NCBI GenBank assembly: GCA_947303395.1 | Contig: CAMYYD010000007.1 | Coordinates: 107,993 to 171,992, forward strand | Source of the DNA: an uncultured Bacteroidales bacterium | GTDB lineage: Bacteria > Bacteroidota > Bacteroidia > Bacteroidales > F082 | Direction of reading: 5' to 3' | DNA length: 64,000 nucleotides | Shown here: positions 61,355 through 64,000 of the stretch, one piece after another | How positions within the stretch are numbered: the first letter of the stretch is position 1 | How the letters are laid out: every line of letters starts with the position of its first letter | Program-made: the position numbers and the translations under genes | The notes under the pieces: generated by a model | The model's database searches: none | Told to the model about the DNA's origin: nothing | Seen by the model: only the letters and a program-made list of their open reading frames with translations

Positions 61355-63421
61355 ATGATAAATTGGTTCAAATATCCTTTCATCCGCCTGTTGATGCCTT
61401 TTGCATTTGGCATCTGGTTGTCGTTTTCGTATTTGACCCTATCTAAAGATGATGTAAAAATTGTCTTGTCAGTCGTTGCCTTTCTTGGAGTTATGTTGTT
61501 TGTGATAGCATCGGCTGTTAAAGATTACAAATATCGGTGGGTGTTTGGTGTGATTTTGAATCTGCACCTTATATTCATAGGTGTAGCCATCGTCCATATC
61601 CGTAATGATGATCTTGATTCTGACTGTGATGTGTGGGTAGCCCGTTTGATGGAATGCCCGACAGAAAAAGAGAAATCTGTGAAAGTGGTTTTACAAATGC
61701 AGTCCGATGTCGGCTCGTTGATGGCTTATTTTGAGAAAAACGAACGGTCTCTGAGTCTTCGATATGGTGATGTTATAGCATTTTATGAACCGCCAAAACT
61801 GGTGGAACTGCCAATGAATCCCGAGCAATTCGATTACAAGAAATATCTTGGTCGGAAAGGGATTGCGCGACAGGTTTATTTGAAAAACGATTCTTGGGAA
61901 CTGTTAGGATACAATAGTGCGAACCCGATTTATGCGTTCTCGTATCGCTTGCGTGACTTTTTGCTGGCAACAATGCGAAATCTTGGCATTAGCGATGATG
62001 AATATGCTGTGGCTGCTGCGATTTTGCTCGGCTATGACGACACTTTGCCAACCGAATTACGGCAAAAATACGTGACGGCAGGTTCAATGCACATACTTTG
62101 TGTGTCGGGCATGCATGTTGGTGTAATTTTTATGGTGTTCTCATATGTGCTAGGCTTTCTCGACAAACGAAAATGGTGGCAAAATATCATGAAACAGTCG
62201 TTATTGTTGCTTTTGATATGGATTTATGCTCTGCTTGCGGGATTGGCACCGTCAATTTTGCGTTCCACCATCATGCTTTCGTTTGTTATAATCGGCAACA
62301 TGATAAATAGAAACGGTATTATGCTGAATAGCCTTGCCGTATCTGCATTTCTGCTGCTTTGCATCGATCCTGCAAACCTTTTCAATGTTGGCTTCCTGCT
62401 ATCGTATTGCGCTGTCATTGGTATTGTGATCTTGCAGCGACCTATTTATAACTTGATTTATATAAAACCGAAGTTTTTTGACAAAATTTGGGAGATGACA
62501 GCGGTAACTTTGTCTGCTCAAATCGCGACTGCACCGTTTTCAATATACTATTTCCACCAATTTCCTACGTATTTCTGGCTTAGCAATCTTTTTATGGGGC
62601 CGATTTCAACAGTCGTAATAACAGGCGGAATGGTGATGCTGTTAATTTTCTTTATACCTTATATTAATATAGGTGTGGCTTTTTGTGTTAAATGGATGAT
62701 TTTTGCTATGAATTATGTCGTATCTTGGGTAGAAAGTCTTCCATTTTCGATTGTCAGAGGATTGTATATCAATAGTTTGGAGTTTGTTTGCTTGATAATA
62801 TCGTTATTATTGTTAATATTGCTACTTGAACATAAAAAGAAGAGCTTTTTGTTTGGTATGCTATCTATGTTGCTGATTTTCAGTGCTTCACAGCTTAATC
62901 GGACAATTGTCCAAAGCACCCAGATGTCTATGACTGTTTATTCTGTCAATAAACACACTGCCATTGACTTCGTTTGTGGCAAAGAGCACGTGTTGGTTTG
63001 TGATTCCGTGTTGAAAGCAAATCCAGCAGATGCCAGTTTTAGTGTTGAAAACAATCTGATTAAAGAAGGTGTGTATCTTAATGGTACATTTGTGTTGGCA
63101 GATAGCGTCCGTTTTGAGAATTGTTTTTTGAAAAAGTCGCAGAATCTCATCTCTTTTGGCAGCAAAACAATCGGGATTTTGAATAAAAATTCAACATTTG
63201 GCGTAAAATTGCCCTATCGTCCGCATCTTGACTATTTTGTGGTTCATGGACGAAACAATATAGATTTAGAGCGCTTGCTGAATTGCTATGTCGTTGATTT
63301 ACTGATAATTGACAACAGCGTTCCGGATTATTTAAGTTGTAAAATCATCAAAAAGGCAGAAGGGATAGGGCAGAAGTATTATGATGTTAAAACTGCAGGC
63401 GCTTTCGTTTTGAAAATGTAA
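61355..63421 (+). CDS. comEC: ComEC/Rec2-family DNA-uptake channel protein
   Basis: 688 aa from the ATG at 61355 (MINWFKYPFIRLL). The N-terminal DUF4131-type region (~1-185) has membrane helices. The competence domain (~200-490) carries LLGYDDTLPTELRQKYVTAG and MHILCVSGMHVGVIF (the conserved S-G-x-H-x-G) and about ten helices. The C-terminal ~190 residues have the position of the metallo-beta-lactamase part, but the HxHxDH metal motif is absent, as in other Bacteroidota ComEC. In competent bacteria the protein moves single-stranded DNA through the inner membrane; no other competence genes are nearby. It starts 31 bp after the terminator, with no clear promoter; the hairpin at 61331-61352 lies just upstream of the start. 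Confidence 0.88.
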   Translation: MINWFKYPFIRLLMPFAFGIWLSFSYLTLSKDDVKIVLSVVAFLGVMLFVIASAVKDYKYRWVFGVILNLHLIFIGVAIVHIRNDDLDSDCDVWVARLMECPTEKEKSVKVVLQMQSDVGSLMAYFEKNERSLSLRYGDVIAFYEPPKLVELPMNPEQFDYKKYLGRKGIARQVYLKNDSWELLGYNSANPIYAFSYRLRDFLLATMRNLGISDDEYAVAAAILLGYDDTLPTELRQKYVTAGSMHILCVSGMHVGVIFMVFSYVLGFLDKRKWWQNIMKQSLLLLLIWIYALLAGLAPSILRSTIMLSFVIIGNMINRNGIMLNSLAVSAFLLLCIDPANLFNVGFLLSYCAVIGIVILQRPIYNLIYIKPKFFDKIWEMTAVTLSAQIATAPFSIYYFHQFPTYFWLSNLFMGPISTVVITGGMVMLLIFFIPYINIGVAFCVKWMIFAMNYVVSWVESLPFSIVRGLYINSLEFVCLIISLLLLILLLEHKKKSFLFGMLSMLLIFSASQLNRTIVQSTQMSMTVYSVNKHTAIDFVCGKEHVLVCDSVLKANPADASFSVENNLIKEGVYLNGTFVLADSVRFENCFLKKSQNLISFGSKTIGILNKNSTFGVKLPYRPHLDYFVVHGRNNIDLERLLNCYVVDLLIIDNSVPDYLSCKIIKKAEGIGQKYYDVKTAGAFVLKM

Positions 63422-63484
63422 AAAATTGATAATCAAATATTTGTAATGGATGTGTAAAAATTTTGAAAAATTTTTGAAAAAAAT

Positions 63485-63515
63485 GTTGTGCGTAATGAAA
63501 AACGATGTATCTTTG
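63485..63515 (+). promoter_or_regulatory. Promoter of the tRNA-Asp gene
   Basis: TTG (63485-63487), 20-bp spacer, TATCTTTG (63508-63515), preceded by A/T tracts and the element ATTGATAATCAA at 63425-63436. Expected start near 63522. Confidence 0.75.
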
Positions 63516-63558
63516 CACCGTCAAAACAAATGAGTTTTGAATGGTTCTTTAAGATAAT

Positions 63559-63633
63559 GGTGCCGTAGTTCAGTTTGGTTAGAATGCCTGCCTGTCACGC
63601 AGGAGGTCGACGGTTCGAGCCCGTTCGGCACCG
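63559..63633 (+). tRNA. tRNA-Asp (anticodon GTC)
   Basis: 75 nt with a perfect 7-bp acceptor stem, GGTGCCG (63559-63565) with CGGCACC (63626-63632), discriminator G. The anticodon stem CCTGC/GCAGG holds the loop CTGTCAC with anticodon GTC at 63594-63596. T arm with GGTTCGAGCC. CCA is not encoded (GCAAAA follows), as usual in this phylum. Decodes GAC and GAT. Confidence 0.97.
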
Positions 63634-63641
63634 CAAAATGA

Positions 63642-63672
63642 AGAGATGTTTTTCGAAACGTCTCTTTTTTTA
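63642..63672 (+). terminator. Terminator after tRNA-Asp
   Basis: AGAGATGTTT (63642-63651), loop TTCG, AAACGTCTCT (63656-63665), one G-U pair, then a long T run. Confidence 0.85.
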
Positions 63673-63749
63673 TTTTTATCAGTTTTCGTTTTTGTAAAAA
63701 TTAATCAAAAATTAATCACTTTATTCCGTTTTGGCGTAATAGTGGCGTA

Positions 63750-63832
63750 GAATTTTCCTGAAAAAGGCGTCGGTGAGGGCCTTGGAAACGGAGTTTACGC
63801 AGTCTGAGCGCCGTCTTTTCCGGAAAAATTCC
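63750..63832. repeat. Imperfect ~23-bp inverted repeat between tRNA-Asp and the rRNA promoter
   Basis: The left arm GAATTTTCCTGAAAAAGGCG (63750-63769) pairs with a right arm of similar length (63809-63832, ending GGAAAAATTCC) with a few gaps, enclosing ~39 bp that include GGGCCTTGGAAACGGAGTTT. No reading frame and no T run. Not recognised. Confidence 0.45.
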
Positions 63833-63893
63833 CCACCCAAACAATTGATAATCAATCCGAAAAAAATAATTTAAAAATTTTTTGCAAAAAGTG

Positions 63894-63923
63894 TTGTGCG
63901 TGTGAAAAAAGTGTGTACTTTTG
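63894..63923 (+). promoter_or_regulatory. rRNA operon promoter
   Basis: TTG (63894-63896), 19-bp spacer, TACTTTTG (63916-63923), preceded by A/T tracts and the palindrome ATTGATAATCAAT at 63844-63856. It is very similar to the tRNA-Asp promoter region (shared TTGTGCGT). Confidence 0.75.
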
Positions 63924-63929
63924 CATCCG

Positions 63930-64000
63930 CAATCGACAGAGATGGAGGTTGCAAGTTCTTTGAAAGCAATGAGCCAATAAAAAGTAGTCTGAAAGGTAAG
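63930..64000 (+). other. rRNA operon leader (16S rRNA gene lies beyond the window)
   Basis: The transcript from the promoter above runs to the window edge. It contains GTTCTTTGAAA (63955-63965), the box A-like antitermination element found in Bacteroidota rRNA leaders ahead of 16S rRNA. No part of the mature 16S sequence is in the window. Confidence 0.65.

Noticed and set aside
61355..63421. Missing metallo-beta-lactamase motif in ComEC as a sign of a broken gene
   Set aside because: I recall the same lack in other Bacteroidota ComEC proteins, and the reading frame is intact, so it is a family trait.

Overview
The window is chromosomal DNA of a Bacteroidota bacterium, most likely of the order Bacteroidales. 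The evidence is: at least six secreted proteins or fragments with type IX secretion (T9SS) type A C-terminal sorting domains; a complete Bat (aerotolerance-type) gene cluster; a SecA with the long insertion typical of the phylum; PASTA, ddl and rluD genes side by side; almost no Shine-Dalgarno sites; and promoters of the Bacteroidota form TTG-N19/20-TAnnTTTG. Most of the window is ordinary housekeeping sequence. I see no prophage, insertion sequence, integron or CRISPR array. Assignment below order level cannot be made from this sequence.

Layout. 1-5.9 kb: T9SS cargo island with the 3' end of one cargo gene, a 1165-aa InlB-repeat protein, a 501-aa protein and a small tail-anchored protein. 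5.9-7.2 kb: gene-poor stretch with a candidate minus-strand small RNA, heptanucleotide repeats and a probable toxin-antitoxin-like pair (51-aa protein plus GNAT acetyltransferase). 7.2-19.1 kb: POT peptide transporter, valS, rsfS-ftsH-LUD operon, birA, pyrE-SRPBCC operon, NUDIX hydrolase, coaD and a thioredoxin-fold lipid-side protein. 19.2-28.4 kb: secA, two tandem patatin/outer-membrane-barrel proteins, pyrH, frr. 28.4-35.8 kb: ddl divergent from PASTA-protein, T9SS protein, rluD and hldD, then a MerR-M23 peptidase pair on the other strand. 35.9-40.1 kb: alaS, a lipoprotein and an outer-membrane barrel. 40.1-48.0 kb: a PKD-type T9SS protein, rdgB, ung, a 42-aa lipoprotein and a beta-propeller T9SS protein. 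48.1-56.4 kb: moxR-DUF58-(BatD-like)-batA-batB-batC-batD-batE, all on the minus strand. 56.5-63.4 kb: DUF2520, kdsC-like phosphatase, UbiA-family prenyltransferase, maf, surE, lpxB, comEC. 63.5-64.0 kb: tRNA-Asp, then the promoter and leader of an rRNA operon whose 16S gene lies beyond the window edge.

How the genes fit together. Much of the window serves the cell envelope: lipid A and core sugar supply (LpxB, HldD, KdsC-like), peptidoglycan (Ddl, M23), protein export (SecA), outer-membrane proteins and T9SS cargo, and the Bat machinery that spans the inner membrane. Translation genes (valS, alaS, frr, rsfS, rluD, tRNA, rRNA) and nucleotide genes (pyrE, pyrH, rdgB, maf, ung, NUDIX, surE) fill the rest.

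The least expected signals are non-coding or small: a candidate ~80-nt RNA at 5977-6060, seven-base-period repeats at several gene borders, interlocked stop codons at three convergent junctions, unrecognised or unusual small proteins (93, 51 and 42 aa), and a second Bat protein sharing the BatD cytoplasmic tail. No clearly new multi-gene system is evident; these are leads, not demonstrations.
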